DNA of 64,000 nucleotides from contig NZ_CP061287.1 in NCBI RefSeq assembly GCF_018687275.1, forward strand, positions 1,736,001 to 1,800,000, read 5' to 3'. Made by a program: the position numbers and the translations under genes. A model generated the notes under the pieces. That model made no database searches and was not told the DNA's origin. It saw only the letters and a program-made list of their open reading frames with translations. The DNA is from Polynucleobacter sp. MWH-Aus1W21. Lineage in GTDB: Bacteria > Pseudomonadota > Gammaproteobacteria > Burkholderiales > Burkholderiaceae. Positions 16,054-25,372 of this stretch are shown piece by piece. The stretch's first letter is position 1, and every line of letters begins with the position of its first letter.

Positions 16054-16953
16054 TTACTTACCTCGATTGACAATCAAGAAAGCCAAATCTTTTAATGCCT
16101 GCGCTGATGCGCCAAAACTATCTAAGCTGGCAATAGCTACTTCTTGCAGCTCTTTAGCCTGCTTCTGCGCATAGTCTAAACCCATCAAGGTCACATAGGT
16201 GGGCTTATTAGCTGCAGCGTCCTTGCCAGCGGTCTTGCCCAATGTTTCACTATCCGCAGTGGCATCCAACACATCATCCACAATCTGAAAGGCCAACCCA
16301 AGAGATTTTGCATAGCTTGCGAGATGAGCCATTTGCGCAGGACCTAAGTGCGCACAAATACCCCCCAATTCCACCGCGCACGACAACAAAGCGCCGGTCT
16401 TCATAGCATGCATTTGCTTTAAACCCGCAAGATCTAACTTTTTACCAACGCTCTCCAAATCAATTGCCTGGCCACCAGCCATGCCGCGCGACCCCGAAGC
16501 GGCTGCTAATGCAGCAATCATTTTCAGACGTATCTGCGCATCACAGTTTGCACTAGCAAGAATTTCGAAGGCGCGAGTTTGTAATGCATCCCCAACCAAT
16601 AAGGCTGTTGCCTCATCAAATGCTTTGTGAACCGTTGGGCGACCACGACGCAAATCATCATCATCCATGCACGGTAAATCATCATGCACCAATGAGTAAG
16701 CATGAATGCATTCAATGGCAACCGCGGCAGCATCCAAAGACTCTGCCCTTGCAGAATCTTTGTCACCAAGTTGACCTGCCGCATAAACCAATAGCGGACG
16801 AATACGTTTGCCACCGCCTTGCGCGGCATAACGCATTGCATCATGCAAACGATGAGGAACAGTCTGGGCAGAATCAAGCAAGTGATCTAACGCTAGTTCA
16901 GCGCACTCAGAGTGCGAAGTAATCCACTCTTGAAAATGAAAAGCAGTATTCAT
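16054..16953 (-). CDS. ispA: Farnesyl diphosphate synthase (short-chain polyprenyl synthase)
   Basis: IspA adds two IPP units to DMAPP to give farnesyl diphosphate. The two Asp-rich metal-binding motifs are clear: the first is DDLPCMDDDDLRRG (about residues 92-105) and the second is DDVLDAT (about 226). The G..KRIRP signature of the IPP site (GGGKRIRPLLVYAAG) lies at about 47. Its 299 residues fit the E. coli enzyme. Its ATG overlaps the xseB stop (TAATG), so translation is coupled. Confidence 0.95.
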   Translation of the reverse strand: MNTAFHFQEWITSHSECAELALDHLLDSAQTVPHRLHDAMRYAAQGGGKRIRPLLVYAAGQLGDKDSARAESLDAAAVAIECIHAYSLVHDDLPCMDDDDLRRGRPTVHKAFDEATALLVGDALQTRAFEILASANCDAQIRLKMIAALAAASGSRGMAGGQAIDLESVGKKLDLAGLKQMHAMKTGALLSCAVELGGICAHLGPAQMAHLASYAKSLGLAFQIVDDVLDATADSETLGKTAGKDAAANKPTYVTLMGLDYAQKQAKELQEVAIASLDSFGASAQALKDLAFLIVNRGK

Positions 16954-17186
16954 TAAGCCTCGAATACGCGAACCTGCTGCTCAACTTGAGCCAACACGCC
17001 TTGACAGTGTTTTAACAAAGCGGCTCCACGTTGATATGCCAGCAGGGTTTCTTCTAGAGAAAATTTTCCAGATTCCATGTCAGAAATGAGCTTTTCGAGC
17101 TCCTTAACGGCTTGTTCATAGCGTAAATCTGGGTCAATTTGGACTTCTAGACCGGATTTTGGACTCTCAGACTTCTTGGTTGCCAT
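16953..17186 (-). CDS. xseB: Exodeoxyribonuclease VII small subunit
   Basis: XseB is the small coiled-coil subunit of exonuclease VII, which degrades single-stranded DNA together with XseA. After a short Lys/Ser-rich lead (about 1-20), the family pattern YEQAVKELEKLISDMESGKF (about residues 23-42) and SLEETLLAYQRGAALLKHCQ (about 43-62) is evident. Its length of 77 fits the family. It heads the xseB-ispA-dxs operon, an arrangement shared by many proteobacteria. xseA is not in the window. Confidence 0.93.
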   Translation of the reverse strand: MATKKSESPKSGLEVQIDPDLRYEQAVKELEKLISDMESGKFSLEETLLAYQRGAALLKHCQGVLAQVEQQVRVFEA

Positions 17187-17255
17187 AAGCTTATTTCCTT
17201 CACATTTCCCACGCGGATAGCCCTACATATTAAAGCGAGAAGCAGTTTGGATGGG

Positions 17256-17261
17256 TATAAT
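17256..17261 (+). promoter_or_regulatory. Candidate -10 box for the Rieske oxygenase gene
   Basis: A perfect TATAAT lies about 88 bases before the ATG at 17349. Sequences at -35 distance (around 17231-17238) do not match TTGACA well, so this would be a weak or activator-dependent promoter. The leader after it contains a GATCCGTCGATGG-type short repeat and a G-rich ribosome binding site. Confidence 0.4.
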
Positions 17262-17348
17262 CCACTCCTTCCTTTCCAATATCGATCCGTCGATGGTTGG
17301 ATTGGTTATTCCGCTTAGCTTCGGCTGACGTTTTCGGGGGTGGGGAGA

Positions 17349-18455
17349 ATGACTAATCTGGCTACCGCGCAGAAGCTTGCGCCGTCCAATCTACAACTGC
17401 CGGTTTCGGCATATTTTGACGCTGACCTGTATCAGCGGGAAATTGAACTGCTTTTTAAGCAGGGTCCTGGCTATGTCGGCCATGAACTGATGGTGCCTGA
17501 AGTTGGCTCCTATCAAACCTTAAGCGCAGAAAACGAAGGTCGCATCCTCGTTCGCAATGAATCTAGCGTTGAACTACTTTCCAATGTTTGCCGTCATCGC
17601 CAAGCTCTTATGCTTAACGGTCGCGGCAAAGCAGACAACATTGTTTGCCCATTGCATCGTTGGACCTATGATTTGGGTGGCAATCTCTTAGGTGCCCCAC
17701 ACTTTGAAGATAAGCCTTGTTTAAATCTTGGCAAATCCCCTTTACAAAATTGGCAAGGTTTGTTGTTTGAAGGCCCACGCGATGTTCGTGCCGATCTTGC
17801 AAAACTTGGCGTAGTTGACGATCTCAAATTTGATGGCTATGTGTTGGATCATGTTGAAGTACATGAGTGCAATTACAACTGGAAAACATTTATAGAGGTA
17901 TATCTCGAGGATTATCATGTTGTGCCATTTCACCCAGGCTTGGGCAAGTTTGTTTCTTGCGAAGATCTCCATTGGGAATTTGGTGATTGGCATAGCGTAC
18001 AAACCGTTGGTATTCATAAAGATCTACAGACACCAGGTTCGCCAACCTATCGCAATTGGCACGAGGCAGTGCTGCGTCAATTTGACGGCAAAGCCCCGCG
18101 CCACGGTGCTATCTGGCTAACCTACTACCCTAATGTGATGGTGGAGTGGTATCCAGGAGTCCTCTGCGTGTCGACACTCCATCCAATGGGGCCAGGTAAA
18201 ACTCGCAACATTGTGGAGTTTTACTATCCCGAAGAAATTGCTCTTTTTGAGCGTGAGTTTGTTGAAGCGGAACGTGCCGCCTACATGGAAACATGTATTG
18301 AAGATGATGAAATCGCTGAGCGCATGGATCAAGGACGTGCAGCTCTTTTAGCTCGCGGCATTAATGAAGTGGGCCCATATCAAAGTCCAATGGAAGATGG
18401 TATGCAACATTTTCATGAGTGGTATCGTCGTGTCATGAACTTTGAAGGCGCATAA
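17349..18455 (+). CDS. Rieske non-heme iron oxygenase, alpha-subunit type (368 aa)
   Basis: Aromatic-ring-hydroxylating-type oxygenases pass electrons from a Rieske [2Fe-2S] cluster to a mononuclear iron. The cluster ligands are CxH-x16-CxxH: C81, H83, C100 and H103. The iron-site motif is LEDYHVVPFH with His190 and His195, and a Glu (E187) occupies the place of the bridging Asp of naphthalene dioxygenase-type enzymes, as in the carnitine/glycine betaine oxygenase branch. The substrate is not predictable. It is divergent from xseB-ispA-dxs and upstream of a sulfurtransferase; no reductase gene is adjacent. An upstream GTG at 17340 is in frame, but ATG at 17349 follows a GGGG-rich ribosome binding site. 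Confidence 0.85.
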   Translation: MTNLATAQKLAPSNLQLPVSAYFDADLYQREIELLFKQGPGYVGHELMVPEVGSYQTLSAENEGRILVRNESSVELLSNVCRHRQALMLNGRGKADNIVCPLHRWTYDLGGNLLGAPHFEDKPCLNLGKSPLQNWQGLLFEGPRDVRADLAKLGVVDDLKFDGYVLDHVEVHECNYNWKTFIEVYLEDYHVVPFHPGLGKFVSCEDLHWEFGDWHSVQTVGIHKDLQTPGSPTYRNWHEAVLRQFDGKAPRHGAIWLTYYPNVMVEWYPGVLCVSTLHPMGPGKTRNIVEFYYPEEIALFEREFVEAERAAYMETCIEDDEIAERMDQGRAALLARGINEVGPYQSPMEDGMQHFHEWYRRVMNFEGA

Positions 18456-18512
18456 TCAAATAAGGTCTTGCAGCTTTACCAAACACTCTCGTCACTAAGA
18501 ATAGGAAGCATC

Positions 18513-19343
18513 ATGACTCCTCTGATCTCAGCTAACCAGTTAGAAGAAATCATTAACAGTGGCGAGAATGTCTTGCTCTGTGATTGCCGTTTTGATTTAG
18601 TCGATCCTTTGATTGGCAGAAAATCTTACGAAGAAAGTCACATTCCGGGCGCAATTTATGTTGACCTGGATAAAGATTTATCTGGCACTAAAACTGGCGC
18701 CAACGGTCGCCACCCTCTTCCAACACCAGAAGCTTGGGCCAAAACAAAAGCCCGTCTGGGCATCAGCCCAAACACACTGGTGGTTGCCTATGACAAACAA
18801 GGCTCCGTATACGCTAGCCGCCTATGGTGGATGCTTAAATCAACCGGCCATGCCAATGTTCGCGTCTTAGATGGTGGCTTAGATGCTTGGAATGGCCCTA
18901 TGGGGACTATACCCAGAGCACCAACCCCTTGCAATCAACCTATTGCACCCATGCCCTATGCAGGACTCGTTTTAGTCAATGAGGTTGTTGCCAATCTGGA
19001 AACTAAGAAAAATAAAATTATTGACGCAAGAAGTGAAGATCGTTTCCACGGTCAAAACGAAACACTAGACCCTGTGGGTGGACATATTCCAGGAGCGATG
19101 AATCGCTTCTTTAAACATAATCTCAATGCCACGGCATTTAAAACTCCAGAACAATTATTTAAAGAGTTTTCAGAAAGTCTTGGCACAACAAAAGCTTCTG
19201 AAGTAATTCACCAATGTGGATCCGGAGTGACTGCTTGCCATAATCTTCTAGCAATGGAATTGGCTGGATTTAAAGGTTCACGCCTTTATGCAGGTAGCTG
19301 GAGTGAATGGTGCGCTGACCCTAAAAGGCCAGTTGAACTCTAA
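18513..19343 (+). CDS. 3-mercaptopyruvate sulfurtransferase / thiosulfate sulfurtransferase
   Basis: This two-domain rhodanese transfers sulfur from mercaptopyruvate or thiosulfate to a thiophilic acceptor. Both domains are visible: the N-terminal non-catalytic one (ESHIPGAIYVDLD ... GSVYASRLWWMLKS) and the C-terminal one with active-site loop CGSGVTA (Cys near residue 230). The CG(S/T)G type loop favours mercaptopyruvate over thiosulfate (usually CRKGVT). ATG at 18513 has AGGAAG at ideal distance; the longer frame from TTG at 18468 is rejected. It follows the Rieske gene by 57 bases in the same direction. Confidence 0.92.
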   Translation: MTPLISANQLEEIINSGENVLLCDCRFDLVDPLIGRKSYEESHIPGAIYVDLDKDLSGTKTGANGRHPLPTPEAWAKTKARLGISPNTLVVAYDKQGSVYASRLWWMLKSTGHANVRVLDGGLDAWNGPMGTIPRAPTPCNQPIAPMPYAGLVLVNEVVANLETKKNKIIDARSEDRFHGQNETLDPVGGHIPGAMNRFFKHNLNATAFKTPEQLFKEFSESLGTTKASEVIHQCGSGVTACHNLLAMELAGFKGSRLYAGSWSEWCADPKRPVEL

Positions 19344-19358
19344 GTGGAATATTTTGCG

Positions 19359-20132
19359 CTAATGCAGCAGGGAAAGTAGGACAACAAATCCTACGCCACA
19401 AGCAATCAAAATTGTTTGACGTAATGATTCTACCCAATGTGGACGACGATGCATTTGCGGAATTAGATCACTGACTGCAATGTAAATAAAACTGCTTGAA
19501 GCGATAACTAGCAAATATGGCATCGCTGCATGCGCTCTTTCTAAAAAGAAATACGCTAATACACCGCCAACAACCGCTGATAAGCCACAGATGAGGTTAT
19601 AGAACAGGGCGCGTGCGCGCGAGAATCCCGCATTAAGCAACACAATGAAGTCGCCAATCTCCTGTGGAATTTCGTGGGCAATGATGGCAATAGCAGTGAA
19701 GATTCCAACTTGATAATCCGCCATAAAGGCTGCAGCAATCAAGATGCCATCGACAAAGTTATGAATACCATCACCAACCAAAATCATCCAACCACTACGC
19801 CCTGCATTCTCGGCATCATGCCCATGGTGATGATGGTGGCCATCACCTTCGTGATGATGGTCATGACGTAATAAAGCTATTTTTTCGAGCAAGAAAAAAC
19901 CCAGCAATCCGGCAAGCAAGGTGGCAAACAGAAGTTGTGGGTTTACGCCTTCCATGCTAAATGCTTCAGGCAAAGAATGCAGCAAAGCAGTTGCCAGCAA
20001 AATCCCGACCGACAAGCTCACCATATTGTTAACCATCTTTGATAGCATGGCCATAGAGCAGCTTGCAGCAACCAATACGCTTGCGGTACCCGCTAACGCA
20101 GTCACCAAAAGAATAGTTTGTAAAACCGTCAT
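19359..20132 (-). CDS. ZIP family metal transporter
   Basis: ZIP proteins bring divalent cations such as zinc or iron into the cytoplasm. The 257 residues form about eight hydrophobic helices. A His-rich loop (about residues 92-115, HDHHHEGDGHHHHHGHD) lies between helices 3 and 4, and the metal-site motifs HNFVDG (helix 4) and HEIPQEIGDF (helix 5) are intact. It is the last gene of the leftward polA - dienelactone hydrolase - ZIP set and has 5 bases between its start and the hydrolase stop. The actual metal is not predictable. Confidence 0.93.
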   Translation of the reverse strand: MTVLQTILLVTALAGTASVLVAASCSMAMLSKMVNNMVSLSVGILLATALLHSLPEAFSMEGVNPQLLFATLLAGLLGFFLLEKIALLRHDHHHEGDGHHHHHGHDAENAGRSGWMILVGDGIHNFVDGILIAAAFMADYQVGIFTAIAIIAHEIPQEIGDFIVLLNAGFSRARALFYNLICGLSAVVGGVLAYFFLERAHAAMPYLLVIASSSFIYIAVSDLIPQMHRRPHWVESLRQTILIACGVGFVVLLSLLH

Positions 20133-20137
20133 GCGGA

Positions 20138-21013
20138 TTAAGCTACTCCGTTTTTCTTAAACCAAGCAAGGCACTTTTCCCAACCATCTTTTGCGGGCCC
20201 CTCACGATAAGTGGCTCGATAGTCTGCGTGGAAAGCATGCGGTGCATCTGGATACACCTCGATGATGGATGCTTTAGCCGCAGGATTTTTGGGTGCTGCC
20301 TGTGCCAGAGCGGTTCGCATTTGCTCCACACTCTCCAAAGAAATGCCAGTATCTGCAGCGCCATATAAACCAAGTACTGGAGCTTTTAATTCAGCAGCAA
20401 TATCCACGGGATGGCGCGGGCTATTTTCAGTCTTCTCACCAATCACGCGACCATACCAAGCTACACCCGCGCGAACTTGCGGCAAGGTTGCAGATAACCA
20501 GGTGATACGACCGCCCCAACAGAAACCTGTTACGCCAACTCTTTTCAGATCGCCCCCATTTTTGCCGGCCCAAACCAATGCAGCCTGTAAATCATTCAAA
20601 ACCTGTGCGTCTGGAGTCTTGGCAACAATATTTTGTTGAATTTCCGCGACTGTTCCATAAGAATTGGGGTCGCCAGCACGAGTGAAAAATTCTGGGGCAA
20701 TAGCAAGATAGCCCAATTTTGCAAAACGTCTTGTGACGTCGGCAATATGTTCGTGAACGCCAAAAATCTCACTCACCACTATCACGATGGGCAAGGTACC
20801 CTTTGCTTTTTCGGGACGCGATACATAAGCAGGCATCTGAAAGCTACCCACCGGAATCATCTGCTCGCCTGCTTTAATCCCTTTGAAATCAGTTTCTATA
20901 GCAGCAGCCATAACAGGTTCCGATGCTGCCACAAATCCCACGCCAATAGCAGTAGCGCCAATGGCTGATGTCTTCATAAAATTGCGTCGACCATATTGAA
21001 TTTCTTTACTCAT
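20138..21013 (-). CDS. Dienelactone hydrolase family protein with Tat signal
   Basis: The alpha/beta-hydrolase domain (about residues 55-290) has the dienelactone hydrolase nucleophile motif GFCWGGR with Cys in place of Ser, and the later His in APHAFHADYR. Enzymes of the family open lactones or cleave esters; the substrate is unknown. The N-terminus carries twin arginines (YGRRNFMKTSAIGA) and a hydrophobic stretch ending in AMAAA-like residues, hence export by Tat. The frame is open to 21067, but ATG at 21013 has AGGAGA seven bases upstream and places the signal properly. It lies 35 bases after the polA stop. Confidence 0.9.
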   Translation of the reverse strand: MSKEIQYGRRNFMKTSAIGATAIGVGFVAASEPVMAAAIETDFKGIKAGEQMIPVGSFQMPAYVSRPEKAKGTLPIVIVVSEIFGVHEHIADVTRRFAKLGYLAIAPEFFTRAGDPNSYGTVAEIQQNIVAKTPDAQVLNDLQAALVWAGKNGGDLKRVGVTGFCWGGRITWLSATLPQVRAGVAWYGRVIGEKTENSPRHPVDIAAELKAPVLGLYGAADTGISLESVEQMRTALAQAAPKNPAAKASIIEVYPDAPHAFHADYRATYREGPAKDGWEKCLAWFKKNGVA

Positions 21014-21048
21014 TTTTTGTCTCCTGGCATGAACTTTAAATGTAATTA

Positions 21049-23874
21049 TTAATGCGCCTCTTCCCAATTATCGCCAATCCCAATACTAACTACCAAAGGT
21101 ACCTTCAGCTGGGCTACGTGGCACATCAAATCGGGTAACTTAGCCTGTAACAGCTCAATCTCATCCAAGGGTACGTCAAATACCAATTCATCATGCACCT
21201 GAAGAAGCATTTTCGTTTTCAACTGCTCTTTTTCAAGCCAATCCTCAACAGCAATCATGGCTAGCTTAATGAGATCTGCGGCGGTACCTTGCATTGGGGC
21301 ATTAATCGCGGCACGTTCAGCGCCTTGGCGACGTGGTCCATTAGAACCTTTAATCTCGGGCAACCAGAGACGACGCCCGAACACGGTTTCAACATACCCA
21401 TTCTCTCTGGCCTCAAGACGGGTACGCTCCATGTATTGAGCAACCCCTGGATAGCGATCAAAGTATTTGGCAATGTAATTCTGCGCAGCCGAGCGTTCGA
21501 TACCCAAGTTACCAGCCAAGCCAAAGGCACTCATGCCATAAATCAGACCAAAGTTAATTACCTTGGCGTAGCGACGTTGCTCAGAGTTCACATCATCCAA
21601 AGGAACGCCAAAGATTTCTGCAGCAGTGGCTTGGTGCACGTCCTTGCCATCCCTAAAAGCAGCCAAAAGATTTTCATCCTCAGCAATGTGGGCCATGATG
21701 CGCAGCTCAATTTGAGAGTAATCGGCCGACAACAATTTGCAACCTTCTGCGGGAATAAATGCCTCCCGAATTCGCCTACCCTCTTCGGTACGCACAGGAA
21801 TATTTTGCAAGTTTGGATCGCTCGAAGCTAGACGGCCAGTAACAGCCGTAGCTTGTGAGAAATTTGTATGAACTCGTCCCGTCTTAGGATCGGCCATCCG
21901 AGGAAGCTTCTCAATATAAGTCGACATCAACTTTGCCAAACTGCGATAGTCCAAGATGCGTGCTGGCAGCGGGTAATCTTCCGCAAGCTTTTGCAAGACC
22001 TCCTCATCAGTTGAGGGAGCGCCTGACGGGGTCTTTTTAATAACAGGCAATTCAAGCTGCCCAAATAAAATCTCTGCAATTTGTTTAGGCGACTGAATAT
22101 TAAAAGGCTGACCTGCGAGCTTATGAATTTCTCCTTCGAGCTCCAAAAGACGCTTACCCACCTGCTGTCCTTGCTTGGCAAGTAAAGCAGAATCAATCCG
22201 AATGCCATTGCGCTCCATAATGCCCAGTACACGCATGGCAGGCATCTCCACCTTTTCATAAATATAGAGAAGGCCTTGGCTCTCCTGAATTTGTGGCCAT
22301 AGCTCCAAGTGGAGACGCAATGTAATGTCCGCATCTTCAGCTGCGTAGTCCGTTGCAATCTTCAAATCTACCTGATCAAAGCCAATCTGATGAACACCTT
22401 TGCCACACACCTCTTCATAGCGAATGGTTTTCATACCCAGATGACGCTCAGCCAAGCTATCCATATTGTGTGGCAGATGGGACTCGAGTACATATGATTC
22501 GAGCAAGGTATCGAATGCAAGGCCTTGTAATGTGATGCCGTAATTAGCGAAGATATGAGCGTCGTACTTGAGGTTTTGTCCGACCTTCAAATGAGTCTCA
22601 CTTTCTAACCAAGACTTCATACGCGCTAACACCAAATCACGATCGAGCTGCACCTCGCCATTACGATGTGCAACCGGAATATAGCAAGCCTCGCCTGGCT
22701 GCACCGACAAAGAAATACCCACAAGCTCTGCTGCAAGTGCATCCAGACTAGTAGTTTCTGTGTCCACTGCAGTCAATGCGGAAGACTCAATCTTTTTCAA
22801 CCACCTCTCTAATCCAACTTCATCGATCACACACTCATAGTTGCGCTCTATGGCATCTTGAGAGTCGCGAGTTTCTTGTGATAAATCTTTAGTCGGCGCA
22901 CTTGCAATCACACGAGTCTTTTTTCCCTCCTCGCCCTGATCAGCACTGGAGTTGATTGGGCTTCCTGCTAGATCAAAAGTAGGCGTCTCACCTTTATTTT
23001 CTGGGCTTGTGAGCTGCTTTTCTACATCACGCAACCAAGTTTTAAATGCATAGCGCTCAAATAACTCACGCAGCAAAGGCGCATCTTCTGACTTCGCATG
23101 CAGATCATCTAGACCAGGCAAATGGGGCGATAAGTCGCAATCCGTTTTTACGGTAATCAATTGACGAGCTTGCGGCAACCAGTTCAGTGAAGCTCGAAGA
23201 TTTTCTCCAACAACACCTTTAACTTGGTCGGCATTCGCCATCAAGTTATCGAGATTGCCAAATTCTGCCAGCCACTTATTTGCCGTCTTCGGACCCGCCT
23301 TGGGAACGCCTGGTACGTTATCAACGGTATCGCCGATGATTGATAAATAATCAACGATCAATTCGGGAGGTACGCCAAACTTTTCCTTAACACCATCAAT
23401 ATCCAACTTTTCATTCGTCATTGTATTAATGAGAGTGACAGAAGGGTTTACCAATTGCGCTAAATCTTTATCTCCAGTGGAAATAATGGTTTCCCAACCA
23501 GCTTGCGTTGCTTGGCAAGCCAAAGTACCAATGACGTCGTCTGCCTCAACACCGCTCACCATGAGTACTGGCCAACCCAATGCTCTAACCATGGCATGAA
23601 TTGGCTCGATCTGCTTGACTAAATCCTCAGGCATGGGGGATCGATGCGCCTTGTATTCAGAATACATTTCATCGCGGAAAGTCTTGCCTTTAGCATCAAA
23701 AACGCAGGCAATATGGTCAGCCTTGAGCTCGGAACGTGCCCTGCGCATCATGTTAACCATGCCGTAGATAGCCCCAGTGGGCTCTCCGGCCCCATTTCTG
23801 AGGTCTGGCATGGCATGGAAGGCGCGATAGAGGTAGCTAGAACCATCTACCAACAAGAGTCTATGTTTAGTCAT
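21049..23874 (-). CDS. polA: DNA polymerase I
   Basis: Pol I replaces RNA primers and fills repair gaps. All three parts are present: the 5' nuclease (start MTKHRLLLVDGSSYLYRAFH; DKDLAQLV), the 3'-5' proofreading domain with intact DTET (about residue 425) and YAAEDAD motifs, and the polymerase with DYSQIELRIMAHIAED (motif A), RRYAKVINFGLIYGMSAFGL (motif B) and VHDELVFDVP (motif C). Its 941 residues match the family. The open frame continues upstream to 24081, but the family start is the ATG at 23874. It is divergent from the DUF2782-like gene. Confidence 0.97.
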   Translation of the reverse strand: MTKHRLLLVDGSSYLYRAFHAMPDLRNGAGEPTGAIYGMVNMMRRARSELKADHIACVFDAKGKTFRDEMYSEYKAHRSPMPEDLVKQIEPIHAMVRALGWPVLMVSGVEADDVIGTLACQATQAGWETIISTGDKDLAQLVNPSVTLINTMTNEKLDIDGVKEKFGVPPELIVDYLSIIGDTVDNVPGVPKAGPKTANKWLAEFGNLDNLMANADQVKGVVGENLRASLNWLPQARQLITVKTDCDLSPHLPGLDDLHAKSEDAPLLRELFERYAFKTWLRDVEKQLTSPENKGETPTFDLAGSPINSSADQGEEGKKTRVIASAPTKDLSQETRDSQDAIERNYECVIDEVGLERWLKKIESSALTAVDTETTSLDALAAELVGISLSVQPGEACYIPVAHRNGEVQLDRDLVLARMKSWLESETHLKVGQNLKYDAHIFANYGITLQGLAFDTLLESYVLESHLPHNMDSLAERHLGMKTIRYEEVCGKGVHQIGFDQVDLKIATDYAAEDADITLRLHLELWPQIQESQGLLYIYEKVEMPAMRVLGIMERNGIRIDSALLAKQGQQVGKRLLELEGEIHKLAGQPFNIQSPKQIAEILFGQLELPVIKKTPSGAPSTDEEVLQKLAEDYPLPARILDYRSLAKLMSTYIEKLPRMADPKTGRVHTNFSQATAVTGRLASSDPNLQNIPVRTEEGRRIREAFIPAEGCKLLSADYSQIELRIMAHIAEDENLLAAFRDGKDVHQATAAEIFGVPLDDVNSEQRRYAKVINFGLIYGMSAFGLAGNLGIERSAAQNYIAKYFDRYPGVAQYMERTRLEARENGYVETVFGRRLWLPEIKGSNGPRRQGAERAAINAPMQGTAADLIKLAMIAVEDWLEKEQLKTKMLLQVHDELVFDVPLDEIELLQAKLPDLMCHVAQLKVPLVVSIGIGDNWEEAH

Positions 23875-23957
23875 ACCGCAATCGTACAATCTAGTTGTGA
23901 ATTGCCTACAGTTCTGGTTAAGGAACCGTCCGAGAGTAGGCTTAAAAAGGTGAAAAA

Positions 23958-24365
23958 ATGCATTATTTAACGAACTTAAGCAGCCGCACAATGAGTCAAA
24001 GCCAAGCCCTAATGAGCCTTTTGGTGGTTTTGGGACTATTTGGAGTTGCTTCGGCCCAAGCTCAGAATAACAGCCAGGCACTGAGTCCGTCGGAATTAAA
24101 CCGCATTAACAATCAACCACTCGCGCCAGCAGTAAGCGCCACTGGCGCCATGAATGCTCCTGAGCAGCGTAAGCCGAATTATCAGTACAAAGATAAAAAT
24201 GGCACCACAATTACAGAATACAAAGACACCAATTCGCCAACTCAGGTTGACGTAAAAACGCCATATACCAGCTATGAAATGGCGCCGCCTACATCAGTTA
24301 TGCCAGGACCACCAAAAGAAACTGATTTGATTAGCGTTCCAAGCATTAGCATCCCCCTTAGATAA
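23958..24365 (+). CDS. DUF2782-like secreted protein
   Basis: Residues of about 10-35 form a hydrophobic signal segment ending in ASAQAQ, so the protein is probably periplasmic. The mature part has a Pro/Ala/Asn-rich linker and a small domain with ITEYKDTNSPTQVDVKTPYT that resembles DUF2782, a short domain of unknown function found beside polA and homoserine kinase in betaproteobacteria. AAGGTG precedes ATG at 23958; a second Met at 23991 is also possible. It precedes thrB by 32 bases. The exact role is unknown. Confidence 0.7.
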   Translation: MHYLTNLSSRTMSQSQALMSLLVVLGLFGVASAQAQNNSQALSPSELNRINNQPLAPAVSATGAMNAPEQRKPNYQYKDKNGTTITEYKDTNSPTQVDVKTPYTSYEMAPPTSVMPGPPKETDLISVPSISIPLR

Positions 24366-24397
24366 AAATCGTTTCACTTATTAAATCAATTTAGTTT

Positions 24398-25372
24398 ATG
24401 GCCGTATTTACTCCGATCAATCTTGAAGATATTGCTCAATGGATTGATCAAGGCTTTGATATTGGCCAGGCCACTGAAATACGCGGTATCCATGGCGGTA
24501 TCGAGAACTCGAATTTTTTCTTAGACACCGCAAAAGATGGCATTAAGCAAGAATATGTTTTAACCATCTTTGAAAGATTAACAGCACAGCAACTCCCTTT
24601 TTACTTAGAGCTGATGCGCCACCTGGCGAATAAAGGCGTTCCGGTCCCCAAGCCAATTGAAAACAAACAGGGCGAAATTCTATTCACCCTTAAAGGCAAG
24701 CCAGCAGCCATTGTTACAAAGCTTCCAGGTCTTTCTAGATTGCAACCTGAAGCCAATCACTGCGCTCTGGTTGGCGAAATGCTTGCGAAGATGCATTTAG
24801 CTGGAAAAGATTTTGCAAAGCACCAAGAAAATCTTCGTAGTCTTGATTGGTGGCAAAAAACTATTCCCTCCGTATTGCCCCACTTAGACACTTCACAAAA
24901 AGAACTCATTACTCATGAGCTCAAAACTCAAGAAGAATTCTTTTCTTCGGGGACATACGATGGCTTGCCGCAAGGTGCTAGTCATTGCGACCTCTTTCGC
25001 GACAATGTCTTATTTGATCCGAAGGGATCAGATGTATCTCAAGACCAATTAGGCGGCTTCTTTGACTTTTACTTTGCGGGCACCGATAAATGGTTGTTTG
25101 ATATTGCCGTAACCGCCAATGATTGGTGTCTGGCCGATAACAAACAAGATTTAGATCCCGTGCGCTTAGATGCATTTATGAAGGCCTACCAATCTGTACG
25201 TCCACTCACCAAAGAAGAGCAAGCGAGTTGGCCTTTAATGTTGCGTGCAGCGGCATTGCGCTTCTGGGTTTCTAGATTGTGGGATTTCTATTTACCCCGT
25301 GATGCACAAATGCTGACCCCCCATGATCCCACGCACTTTGAACGCATTCTCTTAAGCCGTCGATCCCTATGA
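24398..25372 (+). CDS. thrB: Homoserine kinase
   Basis: The enzyme phosphorylates homoserine on the way to threonine. It is of the aminoglycoside-phosphotransferase-like type (324 aa), not the GHMP type, with the N-terminal GIENSNFFLDT loop, the catalytic GASHCDLFRDNVLFD segment (about residues 192-206) and the metal-binding GGFFDFYFAG motif (about 219). This type is usual in betaproteobacteria. Its stop overlaps the start of the next gene (ATGA), which implies coupled translation. Confidence 0.93.
   Translation: MAVFTPINLEDIAQWIDQGFDIGQATEIRGIHGGIENSNFFLDTAKDGIKQEYVLTIFERLTAQQLPFYLELMRHLANKGVPVPKPIENKQGEILFTLKGKPAAIVTKLPGLSRLQPEANHCALVGEMLAKMHLAGKDFAKHQENLRSLDWWQKTIPSVLPHLDTSQKELITHELKTQEEFFSSGTYDGLPQGASHCDLFRDNVLFDPKGSDVSQDQLGGFFDFYFAGTDKWLFDIAVTANDWCLADNKQDLDPVRLDAFMKAYQSVRPLTKEEQASWPLMLRAAALRFWVSRLWDFYLPRDAQMLTPHDPTHFERILLSRRSL

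Noticed and set aside
21049..24081. A longer DNA polymerase I starting at 24081
   Set aside because: The extra 69 codons overlap the DUF2782-like gene, and the family start MTKHRLLLVDG lies at 23874.
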